In this document: piece after piece, positions 21,345 to 34,599 of the stretch | Numbering within the stretch: position 1 is the stretch's first letter | Layout of the letters: every line of letters starts with the position of its first letter | Assembly (NCBI GenBank): GCA_003439945.1 | Contig: QVRM01001430.1 | Span: 1-64,000, forward strand | Direction: 5' to 3' | Origin: Dermanyssus gallinae | Lineage: Eukaryota > Arthropoda > Arachnida > Mesostigmata > Dermanyssidae | Length of the DNA: 64,000 nucleotides | Position numbers and translations under genes: made by a program | The notes under the pieces: model-generated | Database searches by the model: none | Seen by the model: the letters and a program-made list of their open reading frames with translations, nothing else | What the model was told of the DNA's origin: nothing

Positions 21345-22540
21345 TCACGTCTTTTGCTGACTTGATATCGTCAACTTGCTAAGCTGCCTAGTGATGAAGT
21401 TGAGAGCATGACTTACACAAGTTGCGCGACACCTAAAACACGTAAATCGTGCATTTGGTTCGTGATGCCTTGTCTTCGTGTGCGGCTTGTAATGAAAGCT
21501 GTGAGCGACTTCCTTCCAGCTGTGATCGCACATCACACAAGTGCTATAGAAGTCTCCCGATTTCAGCAAAGGCTTGCTTCCTTTGTGTGGTGCTTTCGGA
21601 GAAGGCCTATAGTGCTGCTAGCAAGACCGCCGTCTCAAACAACAGAGCAGTATCAACCAGACTTTTAGGCGACTGCGTGTCAAGATGCGCACACCTCGAG
21701 CGCGTTTCAGGTAGGAAGCCTTGACCCTATTCAACTACTCCATATTCTTTAACATAATGTACTGGCAGATTATGTTTTCACTGTATGCCGCTACCTGTGC
21801 TTTTGTGAGATCGAACAGTCGGAGATGCTATCTCCGCATCGATCTCGTCCACCGTCACCTCGGGTATGTTTTTTAGCCAGACGTGAAACTCCTCTAGTAT
21901 CCTTCCTCTCTGGTCAGGAAAAAGGTGAGTCCGGGGGGAGAGGTCCGCCTATGAGTCTATGAGCTCCTTCCCGACCCGCTCCTTGTTTCGTTCGATTAGG
22001 CTCTTGAGTCTGGTTCTCGCCGCCTGGTACTGCGCCAGAAGAAAGCCTGCTCTGATAGAGGCCCCCGTCTCGTTTCCCCTCTTCCTCCTTTGATTCGCCA
22101 GCCAGTCCTTATCAGGTTTATGGTTAAACGCAGCTAGGTGGTTGTCGATTAAATCTCGAATAGTGCTTGTTGTGCCTGGAATCGCTGCTAGTGCCGTACA
22201 CGACGAGATCATTTGCATATAATATTAGCTCAACCAAACCTTTTCGTAGCCTCTTATTCGGCCAGGGCAGAAGCGAGAACAGAAGAAGCTGACTCAAGTT
22301 GTTAAAGGCGATCTGTGCAAGTCCCCGAGCAAGGCGACAATAATAGTAAAGCAGACTTAGTGCGTCTTGGGGCGAGCTGTCGCAGTCCGGCAGCGCAGGT
22401 CCAATATTCGTGTCGACTTAGGCTGATCGACATGGGCAATGAAGTCGCCTGCTACGACGGGGGCGGTAAAGGCAATCGCGGACACTGCTTGTGAGTCGCT
22501 GATAAGCTTTTCTACCAGAATACGTCGTTTTCGCTTTGAC
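21345..22540 (-). mobile_element. R1-like LINE endonuclease and linker fragment
   Basis: On the minus strand, APVVAGDFIAHVDQPKS near 22430-22465 is the GDFNAH block of an apurinic-type LINE endonuclease, with Asn changed to Ile. The linker between endonuclease and reverse transcriptase follows at 22218-21949 (WLANQRRKRG, LLAQYQAARTRLKSLIERNK). Further along, 21569-21345 encodes a possible pair of zinc-finger-like motifs (CVMCDHSW, FTCFRCRATC); whether that belongs to the same element is uncertain. No reverse transcriptase is present. Confidence 0.65.
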
Positions 22541-22561
22541 CGGGCGTACGCCCGGTCAAAG
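22534..22561. repeat. 28-bp perfect palindrome
   Basis: CTTTGACCGGGCGT followed directly by its reverse complement, no loop. It lies exactly where the LINE fragment gives way to an AT-rich stretch and a (TA)n tract. Confidence 0.95.
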
Positions 22562-22598
22562 TTAATAATAACTGTTAATAATAATTTTTTGTATATAT

Positions 22599-22601
22599 AT
22601 G

Positions 22602-22662
<61 letters not shown>
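22599..22662. repeat. (TA)n microsatellite
   Basis: About 60 bases; a shorter tract is at 22838-22857. Confidence 0.95.
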
Positions 22663-22668
<6 letters not shown>

Positions 22669-22835
22669 CACAAACATTTGTGGCAGTCTTTCGTCCAGCA
22701 AATACTATATATTTGAAAAACGCTGGACCGGAGCGCTCAAGTGAAAGCGTCTCTGTATCACTAGATTCCACGTTTAGAAGAACAAAAAGTCATCGCCCTA
22801 CGCTTGTCAGACTGGTGCGAAGCTTACCTTGTTTC
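22663..22835 (+). repeat. repeat shared with 19013-19145
   Basis: Shares both ends with 19013-19145 (AACACAAACATTTGTGGCAG and ATCGCCCTACGCTTGTCAGA) but has a different middle. It lies in the same orientation and also follows a (TA)n tract. Confidence 0.65.
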
Positions 22836-22859
22836 TAATATATATATATATATATATGC

Positions 22860-23415
22860 GCAAAATTATCAACTAAACGTAGGCATAAAAAGTCTTATAT
22901 ACCAAGGGTCTTGTATATAAAGAGGCTGGAAGCATAAGACCCTGTGGTTTAAAGTTAGTTTTATAGACAACTACGCCTAAGTGCGTCTAGTCGCCTAATC
23001 CTGTCTGATGATTCCTCAAGGTCGACGAGCAAGGACACACTAAGCACGCCTCAGACAACTTCAAAGGAGAGACTGCAGTTTTGCGCTCTATATTCAACTA
23101 ATCCATGAGTCTACCGATTTATTTAAGGTAGCGGTGTGCTCTCGGCCAGCCTTTGCTGCATATCTAGCGTATGTGCATCTGTACTGTGTACCTAGACATA
23201 GTCTGGGACGCTGTCGCGATACACGAGAATTACCGCTTATGAGGTTGCTCACCAAATACATATAACGACACACATTTACACACATATCAACACACATAGC
23301 GCGGTGCAGGCGACTGCTGATAAGTTTTTTTTTGCCAAGAACATTTATCGAATTTAACTTACATAAGGATATACGTACATATACTCGTAAAGATGACATT
23401 TTGTAGCAGAGCACT
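22860..23415 (-). repeat. dispersed repeat G, copy 2 (inverted)
   Basis: Reverse-complement match to 18265-18940. The minus-strand frame 23414-23094 stays open for 106 codons (VSRQRPRLCLGTQYR, AKAGREHTATLNKSVDSW) where copy 1 has frame changes. Function unknown. Confidence 0.8.
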
Positions 23416-23429
23416 ACCGGTGGAGATTA

Positions 23430-24586
<1,157 letters not shown>

Positions 24587-24589
24587 GTG

Positions 24590-25029
24590 CCCCTCGTAGA
24601 GTGGCTTAGCGTCGAGCTGGCGAGGTAATTATTCTCAAGTATGTTTAAATTGACTTGGCGTGAAGATAGCGATTTCCAGAACGAGTGATAGCAGGACGAA
24701 GCTGACGTTTTCAATGCAATGCGGCTGTATAATGGTAAACATGGAACGCGTGCATGAAAGCAAGATGCTCTTTTTTCTGGCCCAACTAACAACTGCACCT
24801 TTAGCAGTAAAATAAAATTATTAGCCATAGTTGCTAGCGTTGAACAAGAGCCTGTCTGATAAGGATAGGGCCCTGCGCTGCTCACAAATTGTACATTCCC
24901 GCTCATTCAAACACCTATAACGTGCGTTTTTCAACAATATCCCTACACCATTCAGCCACGGTCAGCGACCGATGGCCTGACGAAACAAATTTCTTCAAGC
25001 CAGCTGTTCACTGTGTGTTCAGACACTTA
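24590..25029. other. no gene recognised
   Basis: A minus-strand frame spans 24574-24906, but no motif was recognised. Confidence 0.4.
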
Positions 25030-25811
25030 TAAATAGCTTATAGCTCTGTAGAATTTGTCTCGGAGTTTACTTACCTGGGTGTTAAACTAACGCCAAGCGG
25101 CACCTCTTTCGCAGCTCACATATCTCAGCGAATTAATAGCAGCATTGTCACCATGACCTCAATCTCGGCTCCACAGAAGCTCTCAGTAAAAACAGCTTTA
25201 ATACTGTTTAATCTGAAGGTGGCCTCGGTGGCATCTTATGGTATCACATTAATTTGGGAACACCTATCCGCTCAGCAGCTTAGCGCTCTCGACACGGTGA
25301 AGGCAACGTTTCTTAAGAGAGTTCTGGGCCTCCCTAGAAATGCTCAAAACAGGCTAACTTATAGTCTGTCGAGGACCACGCCGTTCATCGAGGACATGGT
25401 AAACCGCTTTCAACTTCCGACCACCGCCTCACTGCGAGAGTTCCGTAGGCACTTCGAGCAGAAAATGAGGGAAGTACCAGAAGCCTTCTACAAAACACCG
25501 GCAATGTTGGACAATACATGGATGGAACCGCTCTTCGAGCAACGACACGTTCTCACCCGCTACTCCGTCCATGGGTTCCACCACAAACTGTGCCACCGCA
25601 GTGGGTTCCATAACCCTTCAGATGAGTGTTGCTGCAAATTTTGCGGCCTTGTATGCACCAAATATCATCATGAAACATGTCGGTCTGCGCCAGCTATCTG
25701 AGCGTTAGGTCGCTGACATCTTCTTGAGATGCTTGATTAATGAATACGTGTAATGTAATATAATCAACAATACCGAAAGGTGATGTAATAATAAATAATA
25801 AATAGCTTATA
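25030..25811 (+). mobile_element. I-like LINE family A, 5'-truncated copy with 13-bp duplication
   Basis: TAAATAGCTTATA at 25030-25042 is repeated at 25799-25811. Between them lie 756 bases of a LINE 3' end: EFTYLGVKLTPSGTSFAAHI near 25055, then the post-reverse-transcriptase region (KVASVASYGITLIWEHLS; TFLKRVLGLPRNAQNRLTYS), a HGFHHKLC motif, and a C-terminal zinc knuckle CKFCGLVCTKYHHETC (C-x2-C-x7-H-x3-C). The frame stops at 25699-25701 where the copy at 37975 reads TGG, so one nonsense change. The 3' tail is TAA-rich (GATGTAATAATAAATA), as known for I-clade LINEs. Four differences in about 155 bases against 37530-37690 suggest a recent family. Confidence 0.9.
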
Positions 25812-26681
25812 AGGAATCATATTTGCCTAGACGCAGACGGAGAAAACTTAACGCAAATGTTCATACCTCATCAGAGCACGCCGGGTAGGCCGGGCGACAA
25901 CGGGAATTGCACAAACTGCATTAGCACGCTTAATTGATCACATTGCGCTGTTCTGTAAATGCGTCCATATCGCTATTCGATGACCAGGAAAATGGGCAGT
26001 CTAGCCGGAGGTCATTTTCACCGTGATCGTAACGCGCTCCTTGCGCTTGTGCAAGTACTTCGTGTAGATTCGTACAGAATGAGAAACGACTTAGATTTAC
26101 GCAATCGTGGCAGTATTTGTTAAGCTTCTTATCCGATTCTTCAAAACCTTAGAGCGTTTCGCTCCGCGTGTGTGTATTTCAGATGCGTAAGCTGGCATAT
26201 CGCATTTTTATTTCGGTGGAGAATGCACACCTACGGTGCATGTATCTGGTTTTGAAATAAACGGGCAATAATGTTTCGTCTAACGATTTCCTGATAACTG
26301 CGCTAATAACAACGTGCCAAGAGTGTCACAGGTTCAATTTGATTCACAAGCAAAACTCATGACAATGTGTTTTGGCAACCTGACAGTCTAAGTGTCCCCC
26401 TTTGCCTAAGGGCGCACGCATCCGCATCCCCTAGTCGGCGTTGTATGTTCCTTCGAGCTGAATTTTGTCACGAACACGACGGTGTGCTTAGTTTCTGTAT
26501 TGGAGGCCTGGTTGTCTTGCAATCGCCAAAGTTGAGCCCTTATGTCGTGCAGCAACACCAGTGTCACAGATTTTTGTAGTTTCCCTCTGACTCCGAAACA
26601 GCACTTTTCAGAGACCATGCTTAATTAGGAAAAATATTTGTTTTAGCTCTATAGTTACTTAACAAAATCTGGGCACTCTCT
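25812..26681. other. no gene recognised
   Basis: Nothing recognised on either strand. Confidence 0.4.
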
Positions 26682-26844
26682 TTATATATATATATATATA
26701 TATATATATGCAATGATTAACGAAGCTAGGTTCCCTAAATATATATATATATATATACGAGCATGCATATATTGCACTCTTAACTGATTGTACCGCTGCG
26801 TTTTCGACCTGCCGTTTCCTCCCTCTTCTCTCTCTAACCTGCTG

Positions 26845-26884
<40 letters not shown>
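26682..26884. repeat. cluster of three (TA)n tracts
   Basis: Tracts at about 26682-26709, 26738-26758 and 26847-26884. Confidence 0.9.
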
Positions 26885-26886
<2 letters not shown>

Positions 26887-28660
26887 ATTTCCTTTTCTCT
26901 GTCTGCTTTCTCAGGCTCTGCTCCCTCGTTGCCGTGATGCTTATCCACTTACTATCTGTTATTTCTATCGACCGGCTTCTTTTTCTGCTGCAGTTGTAGT
27001 AATTCTTCTGTTTTCGCGTTAAAGCGCCGAGACGCCGCCCCCCCTTCCCGCCCGTCTCCTCCGCTTCCCCCGCCACTCGCCTCAAAGAGTTGCGCCGGCC
27101 GCTCATTCATGAGAAGAATAATGACGGATGGTGTCACGCTATCGCATGATCATCGCGGAGCGAGGCGGCTGGGCGTGGGCTGGTGTGACTGCGTGCTCAG
27201 CTCCAGCACAGCCCGGCGGAGGTAGCGGAGTCAGCGATAGCGTCCTACGACCGACCGACCGATTGATTCAGCCTGGGGCAGCTGCGGTCCGTGACAGCTG
27301 GCGAAGTGTGCGAACGTTGGAGCAACGTAAACAAACCGTGACGATTTGTTTGCCACTGCTATTGCCACCGCCATCGCCAATGCCTGTCTGACTGATGACT
27401 CCGATGATGCCAATGACTCGGTCTGTGCTGCGTGTCTCGGCATTGGAGACCGTCGCTCGATTCTGTGAGCGGCGGTCGACGATGATGCCTTCGCAGATGC
27501 TGCAGCTGCTGCGGCTGCTGTTGCAAATGCCTCGATATTAATCATTTAAAAAAAACGCACTAATAATAATGATAACATTAATGATGCTAATGGCAGTTAG
27601 ATGGTAAAAATGGTATGGCGATGGCAATGGCGATGATGGTGGTGAAACGAATAAATAGCCTGGGAGCTGATTGATTAGAAGCCGCCGCGCATTGTGCCGC
27701 CTACGTTACGCGATACGCTTGCATTCTCTTTGAGCTTCTAGCGGCTTCAAATTGCCGCCGTCGTCTGCCGAGGCCTCTAGTGGCACCCCAGGACTCCCCC
27801 CAAGGACCCCCGCTTCCAGAACCCCCCCCCCCCCCCAGGATCCCAATGGTGTTGTTTGCCGCTGATTGACAGCCGGCAATATAAAATGGGCGCGGAGACG
27901 AGCGCGGATTACCTAATTGTAGATTGCGCAATTTAGAACAACCTTATTAGGAAACGTGTTTTTGGAATTTTAGGTTGTGCAATTCGTGTGCAGTGCTGAA
28001 CGCACGGAAGGAACGCGGGGCTTGTAGACGTGCCGGCGTACGTATTGGCAACGAGTTCTTCCAGGGGTCGACTTTGGCCTTGCAGCCTGCTTGGGCTGTT
28101 GCAGCTGCGATGAGCAGCGGATTTGTCGGTCTATACGCAACGAGACATGCGAACCTCGACTGCTACGCTCGACTGACGCATTCAATTGAAAGCTTAAAGC
28201 GCTCATCGAAGGATGACGATGATCCAAAATGCCCTTTTGCACTGCCGCCTCGTCTAACTTTGGAGCTTTAAGACAGCGCACTCAATCGTGAATCTTCCGC
28301 CGCTTGCTGTGCAAGAACCCCATTCTAATCATTCTACAATCGCGTACTATATACAATAGCCCCGCTGTCTTGTAAACCGTCGTTTGCGCAAAAGGAGATT
28401 ATCTAATATTTTATAGCTTCACTAGGGGTCCGTCCGGCAAAAAAAGCGAGAACAATCACTTATCTTTGCTAAAATTCCTTGTTGGGTTGGTATGGCTAGA
28501 GTGTGCTTACACTCTACCTGAAGCAGGGTCTTATTAAGTGCCAAACCTGACGCATAGGCGAATGCATAATTACGTTCACGCAACCCGTCTAAGTCTGACT
28601 CGATTTAGCCGCTCCACTATGTATATATAATTGGAAATATCGAGTGTAATCCGACTTGCT
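26885..28660. other. GC-richer stretch, no gene recognised
   Basis: From about 27020 to 28280 the sequence is richer in GC and CpG than its surroundings, with GCA/GCT triplets near 27480-27530, GGC/GAT triplets near 27620-27645 and a C-tract at 27822-27837. The frames are Ala-rich or mixed and carry no domain. It may flank or contain part of a host gene. Confidence 0.35.
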
Positions 28661-28684
28661 TTTATATATATATATATATATATA

Positions 28685-28766
<82 letters not shown>

Positions 28767-28777
28767 TATATATATAA
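28661..28777. repeat. (TA)n microsatellite
   Basis: About 115 bases with two GCATA interruptions placed near either end. Confidence 0.95.
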
Positions 28778-28779
28778 CG

Positions 28780-30222
28780 CACTTTTATTATAATGAAGAG
28801 GGATGAGATGACAGCTGTAGAAGCTCAACTTAACGAGCATGTTAATCCAAGCATCAACTTTCCGGGGCACATGCAGACATTGTGGGGGACACTTGGATAG
28901 AGATTTGGCCACGCTCCAGGCAAACGGATACGTGTCTGCCTTGTGCGCGTTGTGGCTTGGGGGATCAACGCGAGGCGGCTCTTTCGGGGGGCGGACCGTT
29001 TCGGCTTATGCCAATGGGGGGGTGCGGGCAATGGTGGCGCCCTGAGCCAAGGCCTCAGCATTTTGATGCCTTGGAAGGTCGGCAGTCGGGCCGATATATA
29101 TATACATATATATTTTTTTAATTTTTACATGTATTCACGGCGTCATTCGAGACACTGCAACGCTGAAACAAGTCGAAATAGCCTAACAAGAAGCAACAAA
29201 AACAAAGCAGGTAACTTCGATTTTAACCTGACCGTCGTGAGCAGTCAGGTCAGCCTTCACTTTTCTGGTCAGAGGCAGACCGGCTCGGCAGACAACGAAA
29301 AATCTATTTTTGTCGAGGCGTTATCCTTCTTCAAAATTGCGACATATGTTTTGTGAGTAAAATACTTTACAGTTATAGACACGTTATACATATATACTGA
29401 GTGGATCAAAAAGATCGTAGCATAGACGGACAAACCCACAACCTTTCATTGTTTAATATAGCCCGCCCACTCCCCCCCCCCCGATGCTCAACACATGTAG
29501 TGCAACGATCCTTAATAACATGTATACCACGAGCAAAAATATTTACATTATTGAAAGCCGAAATACCAACGTTGCTCTGAGATCTCTTTTCGAAGGGCTA
29601 TATTTGTGAAGTTTTAGAACAGATAACAGTAGCAATCGGGGAAGGGGGGGGGGCGCTCGACAATTTGGAACGAACTCACGAATTCACGTTATTTGGCTAT
29701 GGCAAAATAAGATGTGCGGGCCGTTGCGCGGTCGCCGCAGTGCTAAAACGCGTTTTTTCAGCTGGTCCAAGAGGAGGTGCCTAGCACCCCACAGTTGTCG
29801 CTCCTCCTGTAGAACGGTAGTCAATTAATACAATGACTCTTTGGCTACCCAGAAAAAAATTGCCAAAATCTTTTCGGTCCAGATGTGTTTATGCGTTATC
29901 TTCGTGTGAGGCCTGTCGTCGTATGTCTGGACGCACTCCCTGGTCGCACCTTCCCATTCTGGAGTGAATGAAGTGGTAGATTCAGATTTCGTTGGCGGTT
30001 ACGAGTTGGTCAATAAAATCGGTCCTGTGGAGATTTTCTCAATAGTTCTAAATTGCTCTCCAAAATTGACTCGCGCGTCAGTTTTTGCTAAATTGTTAGC
30101 TCGTGGAGTAGCCACTTTGCTGTTCTTGTTTCTGTTTTCATGCATAAATGCAATATTTGATGTGCTGCGTCATAGCTAGTGCATGCATGTCATCTGCTCG
30201 TCTCTCTCCCTCTCTCTCTCTG

Positions 30223-30224
<2 letters not shown>
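28780..30224. other. no gene recognised
   Basis: Open frames at 28839-29356 (+) have no recognisable domain. C or G tracts occur at about 29470-29482 and 29643-29653. Confidence 0.4.

Positions 30225-30260
<36 letters not shown>
30225..30260. repeat. (TA)n microsatellite preceded by (TC)n
   Basis: About 36 bases; TCTC repeats lie at 30200-30222. Confidence 0.9.
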
Positions 30261-30264
<4 letters not shown>

Positions 30265-30493
30265 CGATACTACATCATGATTTATTAAGAATACAGATGG
30301 AGCGACAATTGTCTCCTGAGAACGTGTGCACTGGGAATATCACTCTACCTCATCTAGAGTGGGTTGGGACCACTTCAGCATCGTGCCGCGGACGGACGCC
30401 GCGTTCCCGCGTTGGACGTCGAGGTCATCTGCTCGTGCGCGTAGCTTCAATTATGGCGGTCACTCAGTCATAACGAGTTTGTAGTCTTCCTAA

Positions 30494-30679
30494 AACTTTT
30501 CGGGCTGATCCTCAGCGCACGTTTAACGTCCACCACGGATTTGCTTTCGCATTGCTTCGTAAGACGGACAACCCCATAAATACGAATGTGCAACGGTGGG
30601 GATCAAACCCGTGCTGCACCTATGTGTCTCCTCTGGCCGCGAGATGCACGCGAATTCACTACGCCACCTGGCTCGACAC
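30494..30679 (-). mobile_element. SINE family 2 (tRNA-headed)
   Basis: On the minus strand: CCAGGTGGCGTAGTGAATTC (box A region), GAGGAGACACATAGGTGCAG, box B GGTTTGATCCC, then TATTTATGGGGTTGTCCGTC, ACGAAGCAATGCGAAAGCA, GTGGACGTTAAACGT and GATCAGCCCGAAAAG. The same order occurs at 38349, 54992 (reverse) and 62104. Confidence 0.85.
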
Positions 30680-30789
30680 AGTAGCCTTTTCTGGCACAGC
30701 TGTCTCATCAGAAGCTGCTTTTGACCGCTCAGAATATGGTGTATACTCGGTGCCTACACTATCTCTTTCAGATGAGACAATCTATTTGG

Positions 30790-30825
30790 CTATAATACTA
30801 TACGCCGGCGCGTATAGTATTATAG
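30790..30825. repeat. 16-bp perfect inverted repeat with 4-base loop
   Basis: CTATAATACTATACGC at 30790-30805, loop CGGC, exact complement at 30810-30825. With a two-base bulge the pairing continues outward (ATTTGG with CCAAAT). Confidence 0.9.
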
Positions 30826-30833
30826 TACCAAAT

Positions 30834-32800
30834 ACGTAAATTCGTGAACTGCATTTAATTGGCTTTAGTTTTCTTTCTGGTTAAGCCTTTAAAATATGTT
30901 TAATCACAGCGCGCTGCTCGCTCTACCCATTTTCACTGTAGGGCCTGACATGTTACAGTTGCACGATACACGTAACGCTCATTTTTGCTATTTCGCAGTA
31001 GTTAGTATGGGCTTTTTGAAACTATTGACAGGTGACGCTAAGATCTTTTTGATTCAGCTAGTATTTTTCCAGTGTTTTGTTTGTGTCGTTATATGTTGTA
31101 CATACATTTTAAATACGTTTGCAGAATAATAGAGAACAAACCAAAATGACCGTGCAACGACCGACCCCGTTCATATTTTAATTCAAGGAGGCGATAGCGT
31201 GGCTCCGATTATTAACCTGCTGCTGTCGCGTTTCGATCTGCCATTTGTTGGCGGTGACCACTATTTGGCTCTTATCTATTACAGTTAAAGTTGTGCATTG
31301 CACCCTTGATTCAGCCAAAACAGTGAAACTACTTTTCTAATCGAATCACGTACTGATAATGTAACGAGGCACGCTATACCGCTGGTATCTGCTATTTGCT
31401 TAAAGTATTTCAATAATCGCATCGGGTCAATCGCATATACTCGAGAGTGGAACTTGTCATTGGTCCAATGACTGAGTCTATTCTGCAGCTTACGTGACCA
31501 AGCTGCGAGTCCTCAGACACACCATGTAATTCATATTGGAGTGGCACCAACGTACGCTCGCATAGAACGGTTTAAGCAGTTTTACAGGCAATAATACTAC
31601 AGCTTCCGCTCCCATCTGTCTGTCATATGTTTTAGCTTAAGGAGGCTTGAGATAAACAGACGTGTTGACGTTATTAACAGTGCAATCGGTATGTAGGGCC
31701 CGTTTCCTCACCGAATGCTACACCGCCATGCTGATTTCGCTTAGAATAGGACAAAATTGACCCTTACTAGCCTGTTTGACCCTTTGAAAATTGCAGGTCC
31801 GTGAAATGATATTATTAACATTCGAGTGTCGCTTTGTGGTCTGCCTGCGTTCCTAGAGCAGCTTCGACTAGTAGTATAGAAATTTGTCTTTAAACCCTTG
31901 TCGCATAAGAGCAGGAATTCGACTTTTGGGGCTGGGGCTGTACTTCAATAGTGGTGTTCACTTAAATATGAACAGTAAGTGCAAGCTCGCATAGGCTTTA
32001 GGAAACGTGACCTTTGAAGCATTCGCGGAAACGAAGCTATGGTTCCGACTAGGTTTGAGGTAGTCGTTGCTGAAAGAGTACTTTCCCGCCATCCCGAGAC
32101 ACGCGTTCCTCTGTTCGCCATACAAAAAACGTCTGACATATTTGCCGAGCCCGACCGTGGCTGTGGATATGAACGGTGTGTCGGCAAAGCACTGCCCAAT
32201 GGTGGCTGCTTTGCTGTAGTGAGCTTATACTTCAACGAATCGGTTCGCCCTTATGCAATGTAGTAGCGAACATCATGACAACGGTTCGCGTCCTCATAGA
32301 GTAGATATTTTGGTCGGCATTGTCGGCGACGCCGAATGTCAATAACACTCTTTCTTCACTTCTAGATGCGCATGCAAATTACTCGTCACTGTTTACGCTA
32401 GACTTATTTGTTCTTCTATTTTTAGGAAAGTTTTAAGGAGCCCGTCGGTCTTCTTGTTTATGCTCCTGTAGTGTTGTTGTTGTTAAAAGCCATTTGAGCC
32501 TACTTATTGACTAGCATCAATCGTGTAACCGATTATAATTATCATTATGATTGCAAAGCAACGATTGCCAGGAATCTGTAACGCGAGCCAGGTACGGCAC
32601 TCATGAATGTTGACTATGCGCAGCATACGACGTAAGAGGCGCGCCTTGTGTAGGTAAGGTGCGAAAACTTTCGAGACTCTTTCGATCGTTTGTCTGTCGT
32701 TTCGCTTGGTTTCGCTGTTACAAAGTGTGAGCACGTTATAAAAATGCGCTGCTGGTACAGTTTAATTTACGCACGCTATTAAAATGTGATTCGATCTCTT
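30834..32800. other. no gene recognised
   Basis: Several frames of 60 to 100 codons, none with a motif. No shared repeat found. Confidence 0.4.
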
Positions 32801-32812
32801 TTCTCTTTTCAG

Positions 32813-32874
32813 GAGGAAGCTCGAAGGAAAACGTGGCAATCCCCACAGTTGGGCAGCTTACGGGTACTTTCTAG
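32813..32874 (+). CDS. possible short terminal exon
   Basis: A pyrimidine run CTCTTTTCTCTTTTCAG ends at 32812, a good 3' splice acceptor by eye. After it a frame reads GGSSKENVAIPTVGQLTGTF and stops at 32872-32874. AATAAA lies at 33250-33255, giving a plausible 3' untranslated region. No donor or upstream exon was identified, so this is weak. Confidence 0.25.
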
Positions 32875-33124
32875 GCTCTCTACGAACCATACGAAAAGTA
32901 GCAGCAGTTTGTAACTTGAGGTGGCACGCTCGGGCTACGATGTAACTATAACTAGAAGAGCTGAGTTGTAGTTGGCCGGCGGCAGAAGCACTAGTATTGC
33001 TCACCTTGACAAGCGCGTTTATAATTCAAGAAGTCATCCGCAGCTAAACTACGCTTTTGAGCTGTCTGTAAATATGTGTTTGAAGATTACACCATGCGCA
33101 ATGTGTGTGGTTCGTCTCGTACCT

Positions 33125-33158
33125 CTGCAGAATGCTCTTCTACAAGAACATTCTGCAG
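33125..33158. repeat. 10-bp inverted repeat hairpin
   Basis: CTGCAGAATG at 33125-33134 pairs with 33149-33158; the inner loop can pair further (TTCT with AGAA). Confidence 0.8.
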
Positions 33159-33255
33159 AAGAAGACCCACTTCTTCATGTCGGAAATCACAACTTCGTAT
33201 ACGCTGAGGTGGCAGCGAGATTCTACATAAGTAGTTTGACTTAGTTGCTAATAAA

Positions 33256-33880
33256 ACCCGCAGCGGGCTTTTGAAGACACACTACGGGGATGTATCGTAG
33301 GCCCTTTTGATGTTGTGCAAAATTTTGCTATCAGTTGTTACGCAAATAGGAAAATAGGAACATCCTATGAAGGTATTTTTAAGTGAATTTAAAATATGTA
33401 AGTAAAGAAATCATCAAAAGATACCTACACGTTGAAGTTACAATGCACAACCTAGGCAAAAATAGTAAAAATCTGGTGCGTCATTTGCACCAACAAAATT
33501 TGCTTGTACGAGTGTCTTTGATTAACTAAAAACGTAAAGTTACGTTAATTACTTCGTCTTAATTACTCTGCAACTACGGATTGGATCGCGGTGTCGCATT
33601 TTTTGGCTGGCGTTATACATATACTGTTTGTTCTTCAGAAGAAATGGAATTTCCTTAGTTGTTTTTAGTCCCTGTATAGAAGAATTGGTTATCTCGCAGT
33701 TACATATTTGTGCGTCCACTCCAAGCTGCTCGTGAAGCCGGCGTAGTATACAGGGTTCTTACATCGCTTATTGTCAAAAAGCTCTCTAGAATGTTATAAG
33801 GATTTACCAGTACAGCAAAATTGTTTTCTGCCAGGGCGTAACTAAAAGCACAGTAACAGTTGTAATAGAACCCCTAGGGA
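33256..33880. other. no gene recognised
   Basis: Nothing recognised. Confidence 0.4.
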
Positions 33881-33884
33881 TCCG

Positions 33885-34435
33885 AAACAAAATATTACTT
33901 ACGCAGCGTTTACTGATGTAGGAACAGCTTTTTATGCCGTCCCGAGAGATCGGCTTTTACTCAGTCTCCGTGAAGACTTTAAGATTGCAAACCGAATGTA
34001 TAACCTCATCCAGGACATCACCCAAGTAAACATTAGACAACTCAAAGAATCTTGACAAGATTAAAACTATGTTTCACAAAAGAGCCATTAGTTTATCAAT
34101 AACCACCCCATCTAAGCTGGTGCTACATATGTGCAGCGAGGTCACAAGAACACCGCAATTACCAGATCGACCACAACTGACGCAAAATTTCACAGATGGA
34201 TCCGCATTTCTCATTAGCAGATGGCTAGAAGATGTGCAACAAAACAGTGCAGGGATCTACAAAATAGCTTGGCACGGATACCACCAGTACCTCCGTCTAA
34301 GGGGCAAACTTTTTAGATCAACAAATCTCTTTGTAAATACTGTGGTGAACAACTGCTGTAATTGACGAGCTTGCACGACATAACCCATACTTATTGTAAG
34401 GATCTGTCAATAATGGTAAATAAACAACAAATAAT
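33885..34435 (+). mobile_element. I-like LINE family C, internally deleted
   Basis: Starts with reverse-transcriptase motif A (AAFTDVGTAFYAVPRDRLL; the first Asp survives, the second is Tyr) near 33905, then MYNLIQDI. It jumps directly to the C-terminal region at 34070 (TPSKLVLHMCSEV, NFTDGSAFLISRWLEDVQQN, IAWHGYHQYLRLRG), so the YADD motif and the rest are deleted. NFTDGSAF and WHGYHQY are shared with the copy at 46148-46742. The end is TAA-rich (GGTAAATAAACAACAAATAA). Confidence 0.75.
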
Positions 34436-34599
34436 ATAAATATGTCAGCAAAATATTTGCATTCGAGATTATCTAGCGTCAATCATGTGTGTCCCGACGG
34501 CTCATTTGCGCCCGGCGATTACAAGAAACCGGACTAATCAAAAACACATTTGCACAAACCTATCCATCGGATGATGAGCTACGAAATTCGGGTTTTACG

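Noticed and set aside
27231..27545. Ala-rich minus-strand frame
   Set aside because: Follows GCA/GCT triplets; no conserved feature.
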